This document shows, in pieces, positions 1 to 7,498 of a stretch of 64,000 bases of DNA. The notes below the pieces were generated by a model. It did no database searches. It was not told where the DNA came from and saw only the letters and a list, made by a program, of their open reading frames with translations. How positions within the stretch are numbered: the stretch's first letter is position 1; the number at the start of each line of letters is the position of its first letter. Source of the DNA: Palsa-504 sp963753225 (GTDB taxonomy: Bacteria > Actinomycetota > Actinomycetes > Streptosporangiales > Streptosporangiaceae); assembly GCA_963753225.1 (NCBI GenBank), contig CAVWBQ010000014.1:248001-312000 (forward strand), in the 5' to 3' direction. The translations under genes were made by a program, and so were the position numbers.

Positions 1-251
1 TCCTGCTGGTCAGCCTGGCCGAGAACCTGTTGCCTGCCGGGAACCGCAACGTGATCACCGACGTGGCCGCCGCGGCCGAGGCGGCCCGCGCCGCCGCGGT
101 CACCGCGCGGCTGAACATCGAAGTCAACCTGAAGGGGATCACGGACCTGGTGCTGGCGGAGGAGTTCGGGACCGCGGCGGCGGTCGCTGGCGCGGTGGCC
201 GAACGGGCCGACGCGATCGTCGCGGCGGTGCGGGCGGAGCTCGCCCGATGA
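1..251 (+). CDS. Cyclodeaminase/cyclohydrolase family protein (FTCD_C/FchA-like), 3' part only
   Basis: The reading frame enters from the left edge (first full codon at 3), so only the last 82 residues are seen. They include ARLNIEVNLKGITD, the helix typical of the formiminotetrahydrofolate cyclodeaminase C-terminal domain and of stand-alone methenyl-THF cyclohydrolase (FchA). The family acts in the cytoplasm on formimino- or methenyl-THF. The TGA stop overlaps the folD start codon (ATGA), so the two are translationally coupled and should act in one C1-folate step. Whether the substrate is formimino-THF or methenyl-THF cannot be told from the fragment. Confidence 0.75.
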   Translation, partial: LLVSLAENLLPAGNRNVITDVAAAAEAARAAAVTARLNIEVNLKGITDLVLAEEFGTAAAVAGAVAERADAIVAAVRAELAR

Positions 252-1117
252 GGGTGCTTTCCGGGCGGGAGCTGGCGGCGCAGATCCGGGCCGGGACGGC
301 GGAGCGGGCGGCCGGGCTGACCGCCGCGGGGCGGCAGCCGCGGCTGGCGGTGGTCACCGCTACCGCCGACCAGGCCAGCGCATGGTACGTGCGGTTGCTC
401 TCCCAGGCGGCGGCCAGGGCGGGCATCGCCTGCGACGTCACCGACCTGACCCCGGCCGAGCCGGACCGGCCCGGGTCGCAGGAAGCCACCGTGGAGAGCA
501 TCCGGGTAGCACTGATCGCGCTGAGCGAGAACCCGCTGATTCACGGCATCGTGCTGCAGACGCCGCTGCCGGGCGGGGCGCGGCTAGCTGAACTGGCGGG
601 TTTCATCGATCCGGCCAAGGACGTGGACGGGGCGAACCCGGTGTCGCTGGGACGGCTGATGACGGGGCTGCCGACCTTCGCGCCGGCCACCGCGGAGGCG
701 GTGCTGGCGCTGCTCGACTCTTATGAGGTGGCGCTGAGCGGGCGGCGTGCGGTGGTGGTGGGACGTTCGGCGGTGGCGGGCAAGCCGGTGGCGCAGTTGC
801 TGATCGCCCGGGACGCGACCGTGACCGTATGCCATACGCGGACCGTGGATCTGGCGGCCGTGACGTCGACGGCCGAGGTGCTCGTCGTGGCGGCGGGGCG
901 GGCAGGGCTGGTGGGGCCTGGCTTTGTCGCGCCCGGGGCAGTGGTGGTCGACGTGGGGACCAACGCCACGGCCGACGGAGGGCTGGCCGGGGACGTGGAT
1001 CCGGCGGTCGCGGAGGTGGCGGGGGCGCTCAGCCCGGTGCCTGGTGGCGTCGGGCCGGTGACCACGGCGCTGCTGCTGCGGCACGTGGTGGCGGCGGCTA
1101 GTCCTTCTCGGTCGTGA
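248..1117 (+). CDS. folD: Bifunctional 5,10-methylene-THF dehydrogenase/cyclohydrolase, catalytic Lys missing
   Basis: 289 residues, full family length. The catalytic domain (about 1-120) is followed by the NADP Rossmann domain with VVVGRSAVAGKPVAQLL (about 167-183) and the C-terminal PVPGGVGPVTTALL motif. The FolD Gln (VLQTPLP) and Asp (PAKDVDG) are present. The signature YVxSKxKA reads YVRLLSQAA, so the lysine needed for cyclohydrolase activity is a leucine. In studied FolD/MTHFD enzymes loss of this lysine removes cyclohydrolase but can leave dehydrogenase. The coupled upstream FchA-like gene could supply the lost activity (inference). The 3' end overlaps the convergent XRE gene by 20 bp. 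Confidence 0.9.
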   Translation: MRVLSGRELAAQIRAGTAERAAGLTAAGRQPRLAVVTATADQASAWYVRLLSQAAARAGIACDVTDLTPAEPDRPGSQEATVESIRVALIALSENPLIHGIVLQTPLPGGARLAELAGFIDPAKDVDGANPVSLGRLMTGLPTFAPATAEAVLALLDSYEVALSGRRAVVVGRSAVAGKPVAQLLIARDATVTVCHTRTVDLAAVTSTAEVLVVAAGRAGLVGPGFVAPGAVVVDVGTNATADGGLAGDVDPAVAEVAGALSPVPGGVGPVTTALLLRHVVAAASPSRS

Positions 1118-1505
1118 GGGGGGGCGCCGAACCGAGCATGCTGCGGTAGACGGCGATCAGGGCGGCCTTCTGCTCCTCGCCGAGGCGCGGGTCGGCGAGG
1201 ATGGCGTCCTCGGTGCCCGGGACGTTCGGCGCTTCCTTGTCGGTGGCCCCGGCGGCCTCGCCGGCGATCGCGTCGATCAGGCCGGCCTGGGTCATGAGCG
1301 TTTCCGCGGAAACGTTGAGCGCGCTGGAGAGGGCCTTGAGCACGCGGACCGAGGGCTGGTGCAGGCCGCGCTCGACCTGGCTGAGGTAGGGGTTGGACAG
1401 GCTGGTCAGCTCGGCGAGCTGACGGAGGGACAGGTTGGCGCGCTTGCGCCGCTCCTTGATGAAGGCGCCGAGTGCCTCCCGCTGCGCTTCCCACGGGTCC
1501 GACAT
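1098..1505 (-). CDS. XRE-family helix-turn-helix regulator of the HbhA/phasin-like cluster
   Basis: 135 residues. An XRE HTH spans about 10-66 (LSLRQLAELTSLSNPYLSQ, then PSVRVLKALSSALNV). The C-terminal tail is acidic and of unknown fold. The ATG at 1505 has an AGGAGG-like site about 6 nt upstream. In mycobacteria an XRE regulator of this size (Rv0474) lies beside hbhA (Rv0475); here it follows three HbhA/phasin-like genes on the same strand, so it is the best candidate for binding the palindromes at 2286-2304 and 3189-3202 (inference). Its own promoter must overlap the 21-bp hairpin at 1532-1577. Confidence 0.85.
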   Translation of the reverse strand: MSDPWEAQREALGAFIKERRKRANLSLRQLAELTSLSNPYLSQVERGLHQPSVRVLKALSSALNVSAETLMTQAGLIDAIAGEAAGATDKEAPNVPGTEDAILADPRLGEEQKAALIAVYRSMLGSAPPLTTEKD

Positions 1506-1531
1506 GGCGCCTCCTCTGGCTAGTTGCTAAG

Positions 1532-1577
1532 TATAGTACGCGCCAGCCCCGGCGTACCGGGGCTGGCGCGTACTATA
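1532..1577 (-). terminator. Perfect 21-bp hairpin between phasin-like gene and XRE gene
   Basis: Arms 1532-1552 and 1557-1577 are perfectly complementary with a CGTA loop. It lies just downstream of the 1598-1891 gene and about 27 nt upstream of the XRE start codon. There is no T-run beyond the AT-rich arm ends. On the minus strand the last arm ends in TACTATACT, which contains a -10-like TATACT, so the element may also be the XRE promoter/operator. Confidence 0.7.
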
Positions 1578-1597
1578 TGTACTCGATGTACTCGGTC

Positions 1598-1891
1598 TTA
1601 CTTGGTGCCGTTCTGGGTGCCCGGCATCAGCGAGCCGGTCGCCTTGAGGACTTCCTCGGCGAACTTGCGCTGGCTGGCCAGGAGCTGCTCGGCGAAATCG
1701 TAGGCGCTGGCCACGACCTCCTCCGGCTTGGGCAGTTTGCCCGCGAAGGGCATGTCCACCGCGGGGACCTTGGGGGTGATGGACTGGACCGACTCGACCC
1801 AGGTCTTGATCGCGTCGATGACGCTCTCCTGGCTCTTGTGGACCGTGTTCAGAACCTCGTTCTGCAGGTCCTGCGTGGGGGTGCTACCCAT
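1598..1891 (-). CDS. Phasin/HbhA-like small helical protein, paralogue A
   Basis: 97 residues, no signal peptide, predicted all-helical. It shares with its two neighbours the pattern (A)IKTWVxxVQxITPKxPxxxxPFAxKLPKP followed by YDFAExLLxxQRKFAE, like surface-binding phasins and HbhA N-domains. There is no lysine-rich tail. The start ATG at 1891 has GGAGG 8 nt upstream. It is probably co-transcribed with the 1952-2248 gene (60-bp gap holding three TCGTGCTTGG repeats). A role at storage granules or the cell surface is inference; no catalytic motif is present. Confidence 0.75.
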   Translation of the reverse strand: MGSTPTQDLQNEVLNTVHKSQESVIDAIKTWVESVQSITPKVPAVDMPFAGKLPKPEEVVASAYDFAEQLLASQRKFAEEVLKATGSLMPGTQNGTK

Positions 1892-1951
1892 GGCCTTGCC
1901 TCCTGCGTCTCGCTCGGTCGTGCTTGGTCGTGCTTGGTCGTGCTTGCTTGC

Positions 1952-2248
1952 TTACTTGCTCTCGCCCTTGGCAGGCATCAGTGACGCGGTGGCCTTGACC
2001 ACTTCGTCGGCGAACTTGCGCTGGCTGGTGAGCAGCTTCTCAGCGAAGTCGTAGCTTCCGGCCACGACGTCGTGCGGCTTCGGCAGCTTCTCGGCGAACG
2101 GCAGGTCGACCGCGGGGATCTTCGGGGTGATCGTCTGAACGGTGTCGACCATCGTCTTGATCGCGTCGAGAGCGAGCTCCTGACCCTTGCGGACCATGGA
2201 CAGGATCTGGTCCTGCAGTTCCTTCTGGGTGCTGGTGCTGGTGGCCAT
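1952..2248 (-). CDS. Phasin/HbhA-like small helical protein, paralogue B
   Basis: 98 residues, clear paralogue of the genes on either side: MVRKGQELALDAIKTMVDTVQTITPK, then PFAEKLPKP and FAEKLLTSQRKFADEV. The ATG at 2248 has AAGGAGG about 8 nt upstream. A promoter with TTGACA and TAAAGT boxes 17 nt apart lies at 2282-2310 with a 9+1+9 palindrome between the boxes, so expression should be repressible. Same predicted role as paralogue A. Confidence 0.75.
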   Translation of the reverse strand: MATSTSTQKELQDQILSMVRKGQELALDAIKTMVDTVQTITPKIPAVDLPFAEKLPKPHDVVAGSYDFAEKLLTSQRKFADEVVKATASLMPAKGESK

Positions 2249-2281
2249 CTTCTTTGCCTCCTTATTGGGCTTCTACTGCTA

Positions 2282-2310
2282 ACTTTACCAAGCATTGCTT
2301 GGTATGTCAA
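2282..2310 (-). promoter_or_regulatory. Promoter with operator palindrome filling the spacer (paralogue B)
   Basis: On the minus strand TTGACA (2310-2305) and TAAAGT (2287-2282) are 17 nt apart. The spacer is occupied by TACCAAGCA-n-TGCTTGGTA (2286-2304), a perfect inverted repeat around one base. A dimeric repressor bound there would cover both promoter boxes. The same boxes recur upstream of paralogue C. Confidence 0.75.
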
Positions 2311-2354
2311 GCAGAAGTGCTAGATTTATTTTGCGGTTGCTCGGCGCTGGCGCG

Positions 2355-3134
2355 TCAGCTGGTGCCGGTGTCCTTCGGCGCGCGCCGGGCGGTGGCCGGC
2401 TTCTGGGCGCTCTTCGGGGCCGCGGGCTTGGGGGCCGCGGACTTCGGGGCTGCGGGCTTGGGGGCTGCTGTCTTCGGCGCCGGGCTCTTGCGCGCGGCGG
2501 GCCTGGCCGGGGTCTTGGGAGCCGGAGCCTTGGGGGCGGTCGTCGCGGGGGCCTTGGGGGCCGTGGTCGCAACGGCCTTCGGCGCGCTCGGGGCGACCTG
2601 GGCGGTCGGCTTCGGCGCGTCGGGCTGCGCGGCGGGCTTCGGTGCGTCGGGCTTCGGCGCGTCGGGCTTCGGTGCGTCGGGCTTCGGCGCGGCCTGGGCC
2701 ACGGCCTTCTGGGCCGCCTGGGCGGTCTCGGCCACCGCGGTCTTCGCGGCTGCCGCCGTCTTCTCGGCCGCTACGGCGGCATCCTTCCTGGTCGCGTCTT
2801 TCCAGGCGCGCTTGCCGTTGGCCGGGATCAGCGGCTCGGTGGCCGCCAGCAGGTCCTCGGCGAACTTGCGCTGGACGGCGAGCAGGTTCTCGGCGAAGTC
2901 ATAGCCGCTGGCCACGACGTCTTCCGGCTTGGGCAGCTTGTCCGCGAACGGCACGGTGACCGACGGCAGCCTGGGAAGCCGGTCGGCGAGCGGCGCGTAG
3001 GCGGACGGCAGCTTCGGGCTGACGGTCCTGACCGTCTCGACCCAGGTCCTGATCGCGCGGATCATGGCTTCCTGGCTCTTGCGCGTGGCGGCCAGGAACT
3101 CTTCCGGCAGGTCCCGCGTGCGGGTACTGGGCAT
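2355..3134 (-). CDS. Phasin/HbhA-like protein with long Ala-Lys-Pro tail, paralogue C
   Basis: 259 residues from the ATG at 3134, chosen because AGGAGG sits 6 nt upstream and homology to paralogues A and B begins there; the open frame runs further upstream without a site. Residues 1-100 match paralogues A/B with a duplicated P(L/F)ADxLP segment. Residues about 110-259 are a low-complexity tail of APKPDAPKPDA and APKTAAPKPA repeats, resembling the Lys/Pro/Ala tail of mycobacterial HbhA and histone-H1-like domains. Binding to polyanions (DNA, heparan-like glycans, granule surface) is inference. It is the first gene of the three on its strand. Confidence 0.75.
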   Translation of the reverse strand: MPSTRTRDLPEEFLAATRKSQEAMIRAIRTWVETVRTVSPKLPSAYAPLADRLPRLPSVTVPFADKLPKPEDVVASGYDFAENLLAVQRKFAEDLLAATEPLIPANGKRAWKDATRKDAAVAAEKTAAAAKTAVAETAQAAQKAVAQAAPKPDAPKPDAPKPDAPKPAAQPDAPKPTAQVAPSAPKAVATTAPKAPATTAPKAPAPKTPARPAARKSPAPKTAAPKPAAPKSAAPKPAAPKSAQKPATARRAPKDTGTS

Positions 3135-3163
3135 GTTAGCCTCCTCATTAAACTTCTCTGCTA

Positions 3164-3202
3164 ACTTTACCAAGCATGATTGAGATGTCAAGCGAGCGCT
3201 TG
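3164..3202 (-). promoter_or_regulatory. Promoter and operator-like palindromes of paralogue C
   Basis: Minus-strand TTGACA (3191-3186) and TAAAGT (3169-3164) are 16 nt apart. The half-site ATGCTTGGTA is kept from the paralogue B operator but its partner is changed, and a separate palindrome CAAGCG-ag-CGCTTG (3189-3202) overlaps the -35 box. The two promoters are therefore related but differently tuned. Confidence 0.65.
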
Positions 3203-3976
3203 GCAAATGAAGCGCGACGGCAGCGCAGGTGTGCGGAGCACCCTGGGCATGGTGACGCTCGCCGGGGCCGGAGATGGCGGGACCCTTCTCCCACCGCGGC
3301 CCGAGAACCTGCCCAGTTCGGAGTTGCGGGAGGGGCTCGACGTCGCGTGGAACACGTACCGGCCGCGGCTCGCCGCCCGCGCCGGCAGCGGGGATCCCGG
3401 ACCCGACCGCACGGCTGGGGACGGATGGCTGGGGACGGACGGCTGGGGACGGACGGCTGAGGACGGACGGCTGACGCGCGGGCAATGCCAGCGCGCGGAG
3501 CCGGGATACGAGGGGTCTGGAAGCGCTGCTGGTGCGGACGGTGCGCCAGCGCCGCCTCGGGATTTCTGGCGCGCTGATGTGCTAGCCGCTGGGTCGATGG
3601 GCCGTTGGTCCGGCTAGAACCGGACCACCGGCACTTCGACCCAGAACCGCCGCCCCGCACCGCCGCCGCGGCTACCGCCCCGCCCGCTCGCACCCGAGAT
3701 CAAACCCGCGCGTTAATAACTGACGCGCACTGACCGCGTCAATGTCACATCGTTGCGGTTGTGCCGGGCTTCGGGGTGGTGTGAGTGAGGCTGCTGTGGT
3801 GGGAGGTGCAGCGGTGGGCAAAGGACGGCGAGGTCGGCATGGGCTGGGGGCGGCATGGCTGGGGGCGGCATGGCTGGGGGCGGCATGGCTGGGGGCGGCA
3901 TGGCTGGGGGCGGCTTGGGCGGGCGCGGGCGAAAACTAGGTGCCGGGGTGGGCGGGAGGGCGGCATTATCGGCGGG
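3203..3976. other. Gene-free intergenic region with tandem repeats
   Basis: No convincing coding region. It holds a 14-bp minisatellite (unit GGCTGGGGACGGAC, 3413-3473, about four copies), dispersed repeat copy 1 (3555-3760) and a 15-bp minisatellite (unit GGCTGGGGGCGGCAT, 3842-3916, five copies). Open frames across it are GC-driven. Confidence 0.6.
3555..3760 (+). repeat. Dispersed palindrome-ended repeat, copy 1 (left end missing)
   Basis: Matches copies at 32453-32719, 46302-46566 and 59441-59699. The core contains the hairpin GGTCCGG-ctagaa-CCGGACC and the right end carries AATGTCACATCGTTGCGGTT. The left terminal palindrome found in the other copies is absent here, so this copy is truncated to about 206 bp. 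Confidence 0.8.
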
Positions 3977-5041
3977 GTGGGTGGCGAGTTTGTGGCGGGA
4001 GTGCGGCTGGCGGGCGAGTTTTATGCGGAGGCCGTGCGGCCGGTGCTTGAGGCGGAGTTCCCGGGGCTGGCGTACGCGGCGGGGCTGATCGGGGCGGGGT
4101 CGGAGGTGCTCGGGTTCGACACCGAGCGGTCTACCGATCATGACTGGGGACCGCGGCTGCTGGTGTTCCTAGACGACGAGGACGCGGAACGGCTCGGCGG
4201 GGCGGTCGACGAGGTGCTCGGCAGGCGGCTGCCGGACGCGTTCGGCGGGTATCCGGTGGCGTTCGGCGTCACGCGTGACCCTGACAGCGGTACGCGGCAC
4301 CGGGTGGAGGTCTTCGGCCTGGGCGGCTGGCTGAGCCTGCGGCTCGGGTTCGACCCGCGCGGTGGCGTCACGGTGCGCGACTGGCTGGCCGCGCCGTGGC
4401 AGCGGCTGACGGAGGTCACCGCGGGCGCCGTGTTCCACGACGCGCCGGGCGGGCTGACCCGGGCCAGGCAGATGCTGAGCTGGTACCCGCCCGACGTGTG
4501 GCGGTACGTGCTGAGCTGCCAGTGGAGCAGGATCGCGGAGGAAGAGGCGTTCCCAGGCCGGTGCGCCGAGGCAGGCGATGAGCTCGGCTCCGCGGTGGTC
4601 ACGGCCCGGCTGGTGCGCGAACTGATGCGGCTGTGGCTGCTCATGCACCGCCGCTACCCGCCGTACAGCAAGTGGCTGGGCAGCGCCTTCGCCCGGGTCC
4701 CCGCCGGCGCCGGGCTCGGCCGGCACCTGTCCGCGGCGCTGGCGGCAGCCGACTGGCCCGCCCGGGAGCGGGAACTCGTCCGGGCGTACCGGATCGTCGC
4801 CGAGGCGCACAACGGGCTCGGCCTTACTGAACCCCTCGCCCCCGGCACCCGGCCCTACCACGATCGGCCATACCAGGTCCTCGACGCCGGGCGCTTCGCC
4901 GCCGCCCTGACCGCCGCGATCACCGACCCGCTGGTCCGGCGGCTCGGGCCGGCCGGCACCGCGGACCAGGTCCTGGACAGCACGCCGGCCCTCGGCGATC
5001 TCCGCTACGCCAGGGCCGTTACCTCACTATCTGGTATCTGA
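3977..5041 (+). CDS. DUF4037 domain protein (nucleotidyltransferase-like)
   Basis: 354 residues from the GTG at 3977; the frame is open further upstream but only through the minisatellite, so this start was chosen because homologues begin just before the EFVAG-like segment. It contains the DUF4037 hallmark TDHDWGPRLLVFL (about 54-66), an acidic motif like that of nucleotidyltransferase-fold proteins, and the RRYPPYSKWLGSAFARV motif of the C-terminal helical half. Cytoplasmic, no signal. Substrate unknown; the family is linked to sugar or aminoglycoside-type nucleotidyl transfer only by fold. It stands alone between intergenic repeats and the transpeptidase gene. Confidence 0.75.
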   Translation: MGGEFVAGVRLAGEFYAEAVRPVLEAEFPGLAYAAGLIGAGSEVLGFDTERSTDHDWGPRLLVFLDDEDAERLGGAVDEVLGRRLPDAFGGYPVAFGVTRDPDSGTRHRVEVFGLGGWLSLRLGFDPRGGVTVRDWLAAPWQRLTEVTAGAVFHDAPGGLTRARQMLSWYPPDVWRYVLSCQWSRIAEEEAFPGRCAEAGDELGSAVVTARLVRELMRLWLLMHRRYPPYSKWLGSAFARVPAGAGLGRHLSAALAAADWPARERELVRAYRIVAEAHNGLGLTEPLAPGTRPYHDRPYQVLDAGRFAAALTAAITDPLVRRLGPAGTADQVLDSTPALGDLRYARAVTSLSGI

Positions 5042-5148
5042 TCGAGATATGTCGGTCCCGAGGGTCAGTGATACCCAGACCTGATGTTGGGGTACTAAAC
5101 GACTAGCGGGGCTACAAATCATGCCCCGAGCTTGCGCGGAGGTCGGGG

Positions 5149-5877
5149 ATGCGTCGCCTGTGGTTGTCTTTGCTGCTCGTGCCGGTCATGGTGGCGGCCG
5201 TGGCGTCCGCGGCCTGGGCATCGCCAGCGGCGCCCGCGGCCCGGTCGGCGCCCGCGGCCCGGTCGGTGCCGGCCCGGGCCCTGCAGCCCGGCATGAAGGG
5301 CTCCGCGGTCAAGGCGCTGCAGCGGCGGCTGGCCGCGCTGAAGTACTACCCGGGCGCGATCGACGGCAGGTTCGGCACCAGCACCCTCGAGGCCGTGTGG
5401 GCGTTCTATGAGGTGCAGGGGCTGACTGCGCACAACTACGTAGACTCCGCGATGAGGCGGGCGCTGGCTCACCCGCGGGCACCCAGGAAGCTGGTCCGCC
5501 ACGGCGGCGCCAACCGGATCGAGATCAGCCTGTCCCGCGAGGTCCTCGTCCTCTACCGCAACAACCAGGTCCAGCTGATCAGCCACGTGTCGAGCGGCGG
5601 GCACTACTACTTCTGCAACCCCGGCGGCGGCTGCGGGTACGCGGTCACCCCGACCGGAAACTTCCGCACGATCGTGTTCATGCGCGGCTGGGTGCACGTG
5701 CCGCTGGGCGAGATGTTCAACCCGGTGTTTTTCATCGGCACCGCGTTCGCGATCCACGGCGACACCGATGTGCCGCTGGCCCCGGTCTCGCACGGCTGCG
5801 TCCGGATCCCGATGGACATCGCGAACTTCTTCCACAAGCTGGTGAAGATCCCGGGCGAGCCGGTCTACATCCGCTGA
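5149..5877 (+). CDS. Secreted L,D-transpeptidase with peptidoglycan-binding domain
   Basis: 242 residues. Signal peptide (about 1-24, LWLSLLLVPVMVAAVASAAWA), then a short Ala/Pro linker, a PG_binding_1 domain (about 44-100, GMKGSAVKALQRRLAALKYYPG) and a YkuD catalytic domain (about 117-242) with the complete active site HGDTDVPLAPVSHGCVRIP. It makes 3-3 cross-links in cell-wall peptidoglycan outside the membrane. The ATG at 5149 is preceded by GGAGGTCGGGG. Monocistronic. Its 3' end abuts the prepilin-peptidase relic on the other strand. Confidence 0.9.
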   Translation: MRRLWLSLLLVPVMVAAVASAAWASPAAPAARSAPAARSVPARALQPGMKGSAVKALQRRLAALKYYPGAIDGRFGTSTLEAVWAFYEVQGLTAHNYVDSAMRRALAHPRAPRKLVRHGGANRIEISLSREVLVLYRNNQVQLISHVSSGGHYYFCNPGGGCGYAVTPTGNFRTIVFMRGWVHVPLGEMFNPVFFIGTAFAIHGDTDVPLAPVSHGCVRIPMDIANFFHKLVKIPGEPVYIR

Positions 5878-5883
5878 CGGGCT

Positions 5884-6089
5884 GGCGGGGCCAGGCGACA
5901 ACGGCCAGGACGGCGCCGGCGATCATGAAAGGGCCGAACGGGATGGAGTGTTTCCTGCCCGCGCCCGCCCGCCAGAAGCGCCCCGGCGAACAACCCGCCC
6001 AGCAGGAAGCCGGCGAAGCCGCCCCCGATCAGCAGGCGCCAGCCGAACCAGGCCAGCAGCGTGCCCAGGCTCGCCGCCAGCTTGACGTG
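5884..6089 (-). pseudogene. C-terminal relic of a type IV prepilin peptidase
   Basis: One minus-strand frame reads HVKLAASLGTLLAWFGWRLL and continues GFAGFLLGGLFAGALLA, the (GD)VKLAA aspartyl-protease region and following membrane helices of prepilin peptidases. The next frame continues with RKHSIPFGPFMIAGAVLAVV, the family's conserved C-terminal motif. A frameshift near 5970-5990 separates them, the second catalytic GD is altered, the N-terminal half is missing, and the normal stop is lost into the transpeptidase gene. No pilus genes are nearby. Confidence 0.65.
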
Positions 6090-6151
6090 CAGGCCAGCGG
6101 GACGGCCGCCGCCAGGGACGCGATCAGCGCCGGGTTCACCGGGTAACCCTG

Positions 6152-7015
6152 CTAGCTGGGCTGGGCGGGGGCCTGGTGCACCATCGCCAGCGAGCGCGAC
6201 AGCTCGATGCAGCCGATAGCGACGGCGAGCACGGCGACGATCTCGATGACCAGTAGCCAGCCCCCGGTGTTGACTTCCTCGCCGAGGACCGTCACCCCGT
6301 AGCAGGCGCTGATCAGCGCGTCGCCGAGGGTGAGCGGCGGCTGGACGGCCACCAGCGAGCCGGCCTGCAGGGCGTTCTGCAGCAGGAACAGCGCGCCGAC
6401 CCCGGCGACCGCGGTCCCGTAGAGCTCCCAGGAGCTGAAGAACGCGGCGACGCTGATGTCCAGGGCGGCCACCGCGCTCTTCAGCAGCGTCGCGGTCAGC
6501 GCGTAGCCGCAGGCAGCGGCCAGGCCGAACGCCGCCCCGCGCGCGTTCCCGCTGGTCCTGATGCCGATGGTGATCACTATCGCCTCGAAGCAGCCGGTGA
6601 CGATGAGCGCCGCGGCCCAGACCTTGAGGCTGGCGCTTGTCCCCCCGCCCGACGGAGCGGCGGCCGCGAGCCCGGCACCGAGGGCGACCGTGACCAGGCC
6701 CACGGCCCACCAGGTCCGCCGCGGCAGCTTGCGATGGGCCAGCCTGCTCGCCACCAGCAGGGTGAACGGCAGTTCGATGATGAAGATGGGCTGCACCAGC
6801 GCGACCGGGCCGGTGGCCAGCGCGATGGCCTGGCACACCGCGGCCACCAGCACCATGCCGATGCCGGCCAGCCACACCTTGCGCTTGATCAGGTAGCTGA
6901 ACAGCGACAGGTGCAGTGTCTTGGCGGCAGGGGCGGTCGAGGCGGCCATCCGCTGCAGGACTGACGCCAGGCCGTTGAACAGCGCCGTCAGCAGCGCGAA
7001 CAAAACCGACACCAC
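6152..7015 (-). CDS. DMT-superfamily (EamA-like) membrane transporter
   Basis: 287 residues with about nine to ten hydrophobic helices, e.g. VWLAGIGMVLVAAVCQAIALA and SYLIK, and the internal two-fold pattern of drug/metabolite transporters. It starts at the GTG at 7015. It lies 83 bp downstream of the mini-GntR gene on the same strand and is probably in its operon and under its control. Substrate unknown; amino acids, nucleobases or toxic compounds are exported by relatives. Confidence 0.75.
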   Translation of the reverse strand: MVSVLFALLTALFNGLASVLQRMAASTAPAAKTLHLSLFSYLIKRKVWLAGIGMVLVAAVCQAIALATGPVALVQPIFIIELPFTLLVASRLAHRKLPRRTWWAVGLVTVALGAGLAAAAPSGGGTSASLKVWAAALIVTGCFEAIVITIGIRTSGNARGAAFGLAAACGYALTATLLKSAVAALDISVAAFFSSWELYGTAVAGVGALFLLQNALQAGSLVAVQPPLTLGDALISACYGVTVLGEEVNTGGWLLVIEIVAVLAVAIGCIELSRSLAMVHQAPAQPS

Positions 7016-7098
7016 CGCGGCAGCTTAACGTCTCCGCCGGCCAGGGTGGTAACGACACGACCGGCGGGGCGCTACCGGTGGCCGGCCTGTCCGCCCCT

Positions 7099-7344
7099 TC
7101 AGCGTGGCTGACTGACGTAGCTGCCGCGTTTGGAGACGGTGAAGATCACGCCGTCCTCGCGGAGCAGCCGCAGCGCGTGCAGTACCGTGTCCCGGCCCAC
7201 GCCGTACTCCTGCTGCAGGGCCTTGACCGAGGGCAGCGGACCGCGGCGCCATTCCCCGGCCCCGATCCGCCGGGCGAGGATGGCTGCGAGCTGGCGATAT
7301 GCCGGTTCCGGCATATCGGCATCAACCGTACTAAGTTCGGCCAT
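7099..7344 (-). CDS. Short GntR-type winged-helix regulator without effector domain
   Basis: 81 residues: only the wHTH is present (PAYRQLAAILARRI, LPSVKALQQEYGVGRDTVLHALRLLREDGVIFTV). The usual C-terminal UTRA, FCD or aminotransferase domain is absent, although the stop lies cleanly after SQPR. Such minimal GntR proteins are common in actinomycetes and may respond to partner proteins. It probably controls itself and the DMT transporter through the inverted repeat at 7372-7388. Confidence 0.8.
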   Translation of the reverse strand: MAELSTVDADMPEPAYRQLAAILARRIGAGEWRRGPLPSVKALQQEYGVGRDTVLHALRLLREDGVIFTVSKRGSYVSQPR

Positions 7345-7371
7345 TGGAATAACTTAGCAGACCAAACTCAA

Positions 7372-7388
7372 CCAGAATACGTATCTGG
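7372..7388. promoter_or_regulatory. Candidate GntR operator
   Basis: Inverted arms CCAGA and TCTGG flank ATACGTA, about 28-44 nt upstream of the mini-GntR start. Further ACCAAA (7361-) and TTTGGT (7409-) half-sites surround it. Placement suggests autoregulation; no experiment supports it. Confidence 0.4.
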
Positions 7389-7443
7389 ACTGGACTGGTC
7401 TGATCTGGTTTGGTAACGTAATGATGAGTCCCAGAGGGGGGAT

Positions 7444-7487
7444 GACAGCTCCGGTACCGGCTCCCACTCCCAGGTACCGGAGCTGTC
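7444..7487. terminator. 15-bp perfect stem-loop downstream of the CMD-family gene
   Basis: Arms 7444-7458 and 7473-7487 (GACAGCTCCGGTACC and its complement) around a 14-nt loop, immediately after the stop of the minus-strand gene at 7499. There is no long T-run, as usual for actinobacterial terminators. Confidence 0.7.
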
Positions 7488-7498
7488 CAACGTCCGGG

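Noticed and set aside
3785..3976. N-terminal extension of the DUF4037 gene with GWGRHGWGRHG repeats
   Set aside because: It is translation of a 15-bp minisatellite; homology and a plausible start begin at 3977.
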